Of a stretch of 64,000 nucleotides of DNA, positions 61,690 to 64,000 are shown piece by piece. Position 1 is the first letter of the stretch, and every line of letters begins with the position of its first letter. Source of the stretch: Mesorhizobium sp. L-2-11 (GTDB lineage Bacteria; Pseudomonadota; Alphaproteobacteria; Rhizobiales; Rhizobiaceae). The stretch is taken from contig NZ_AP023257.1 in the NCBI RefSeq assembly GCF_016756595.1, forward strand, positions 5,906,001 through 5,970,000, given 5' to 3'. The translations under genes were made by a program, and so were the position numbers. The notes under the pieces are model-generated. The model did no database searches, was not told the origin of the DNA, and saw only the letters and a list, made by a program, of their open reading frames with translations.

Positions 61690-61785
61690 CAGGTCCTTCC
61701 GTTTTGTTACGTGATTTGTAACAACAGAATGGACAAGGAGCCTTGCGTCTCAAGGGTTTGAGCGTTTTTCAACGGGATGAGATGG

Positions 61786-61857
<72 letters not shown>

Positions 61858-62111
61858 CGCTGATGGCGGGGCTTCTGCCATATCGAACCGGCAAGCGCAA
61901 GGCCAAGTGCAAGCCATCTGCAAGCCATCCGTGAAAGCCCGCTCCCACGACTTTTCCGGACATGGCAGTGCCACAATGTTGGCTATCCCTGAACAGCGGG
62001 CCGGCACATCGGCCGAAAACCGCAATCGATTCTCGAAAAGCAGGCTGCGTCGATAAAAGTGCCGGAGCGTACTTTGCAAGCGGACGCGCGTCGCCCCAGC
62101 CGGACGGAACC

Positions 62112-62333
62112 ATGAACGACAAGACAACTGCACCCGACAAGGATGGCGACAAGGGCGGGCCGTCGAAAAAGGACCGCGAGGCCCGGCTTGCCGAGCAATT
62201 GCGCGCCAATCTGCAAAAGCGCAAGGCGCAGTCGCGCTCGCGGCGCGCTGGCGACGCCGACAAGCGGCGCGCTGGCGAGAATGACAGGCGGCCGGACGGG
62301 CTTGGCGGTTTAGGGGAAACGCAAAAGGATTGA
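62112..62333 (+). CDS. Small basic conserved protein upstream of murA
   Basis: A 73-residue, highly charged, probably disordered/helical protein (KKDREARLAEQLRANLQKRK, then AQSRSRRAGDADKRRAG). It starts MNDKTTAPDK after GGACGGAACC. Small proteins of this type often precede murA in rhizobia, as I recall. The internal near-repeat (RRAGDADK/RRAGENDR) is noted. Function is unknown. Confidence 0.75.
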   Translation: MNDKTTAPDKDGDKGGPSKKDREARLAEQLRANLQKRKAQSRSRRAGDADKRRAGENDRRPDGLGGLGETQKD

Positions 62334-62468
62334 CCTATAATTGACCTATATTAACAGGCCTAGAAATCCTGTTTCTTGAACCAAGCCGGCCAATGGTCTA
62401 GACGGGCCGGCTGGCCACAACAGACTCAACCGATTAAACCGGCCTTTGGCCGAGGGGACGTTCTTTAA

Positions 62469-63761
<1,293 letters not shown>

Positions 63762-63781
63762 CGGCAACGAGCCTGAGGCCG

Positions 63782-63958
63782 GCGCCGCCCCTCATCTGCC
63801 TGCCGGCATCTTCTCCCCGAAAACGGGGAGAAGGGGCTGGCCGCGACCTTGGCGCCATTTTCTGCAACGCCCGATGTTGGCGAAATCCTTCGCCAAGGCG
63901 TCCTTCTCCCCGTCACTATACGGGGAGAAGTGCCCGGCAGGGTGATGAGGGGCAGCGC
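63782..63958. repeat. MITE-like element with terminal inverted repeats
   Basis: A 177-base element. The ends (GCGCCGCCCCTCATC... and its near-complement ...GATGAGGGGCAGCGC) form an imperfect inverted repeat of about 38 bases. Each ends in a CTTCTCCCCG hairpin (63810-63833 and 63903-63930). It resembles the 48-base arms at 32819 in plan. It may terminate murA transcription. Confidence 0.75.
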
Positions 63959-64000
63959 AAAGCTGAAGCGATTGGCGCGGTTGCACGGATCGCCAAGACC

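Larger units (their letters stand above)
43894..61782. mobile_element. Putative old genomic island at tRNA-Thr (about 17.9 kb)
   Basis: It is bounded by the tRNA-Thr 3' end and its degenerate copy, with a fossil tyrosine integrase immediately inside the tRNA and a serine recombinase fossil next to that. Cargo is a two-operon catabolic cluster plus a gene-poor right end. The decayed att copy and integrase imply an old, immobilised island. Confidence 0.65.

Overview
The window looks like chromosome of a rhizobial alphaproteobacterium, most likely Mesorhizobium or a close relative. The basis is high GC, GGAG-type ribosome sites, proteins of rhizobial type, and many short palindromic intergenic repeats of the kind common in Mesorhizobium. 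No replication origin, CRISPR array or rRNA was seen. One tRNA gene (Thr, GGT) is present.

Layout. 0-1.6 kb: a sugar-acid oxidoreductase pair (partial 2-hydroxyacid dehydrogenase, L-idonate 5-dehydrogenase). 1.7-6 kb: a GFA-family gene and a small downstream gene, cut from their promoter and from a divergent TetR gene by a complete IS66 element (2578-5107) with a perfect 8-bp target duplication. 6-8 kb: a DinB-family gene among decayed multicopy sequence and a frameshifted acetyltransferase relic. 8-18.7 kb: a stress/detoxification block with a VOC-VOC-hydrolase fusion, a sensor kinase with two response regulators, an isochorismatase-like hydrolase, XapX, amidohydrolase, DoxX, an MFS exporter and a chloroperoxidase-like hydrolase. 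Two of these, the amidohydrolase and the chloroperoxidase, each carry one in-frame amber stop. 18.9-22.6 kb: a secreted vWA protein, a GlxA-type AraC regulator and folD. 22.8-31.8 kb: a surface-polysaccharide cluster (chain-length protein, flippase, four glycosyltransferase-type genes, polymerase/ligase). 31.9-37.6 kb: proC, an IS4-family transposase nested in inverted repeat elements, a SAF-domain dehydrogenase, an SDR and a membrane protein. 37.8-43.7 kb: YihY/BrkB, many small stress-type proteins, a transglutaminase-like protein and a Crp/Fnr regulator.

43.9-61.8 kb appears to be an old genomic island of about 17.9 kb. The tRNA-Thr gene lies at its right edge with the 3' end facing inward. 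A degenerate copy of that 3' end lies at 43894-43919, and a frameshifted tyrosine integrase fossil plus a serine recombinase fossil lie beside the tRNA. The cargo is two divergent operons. The leftward one encodes an M20 deacylase, a hydroxylysine-kinase-like phosphotransferase, a class III PLP enzyme of the phospho-lyase type and a GntR regulator. The rightward one encodes a GNAT, a MalT-like LuxR activator, an HDAC-like deacetylase and a five-gene amide/urea-type ABC importer. Together they suggest uptake and deacetylation of an N-acylated amino alcohol or polyamine-like compound, followed by O-phosphorylation and PLP-dependent elimination. That pathway is an inference. The island's right end (57.7-61.7 kb) is gene-poor, with a nuclease-fold protein and a methyltransferase. 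After the tRNA come a small conserved protein, murA and a terminal-inverted-repeat element.
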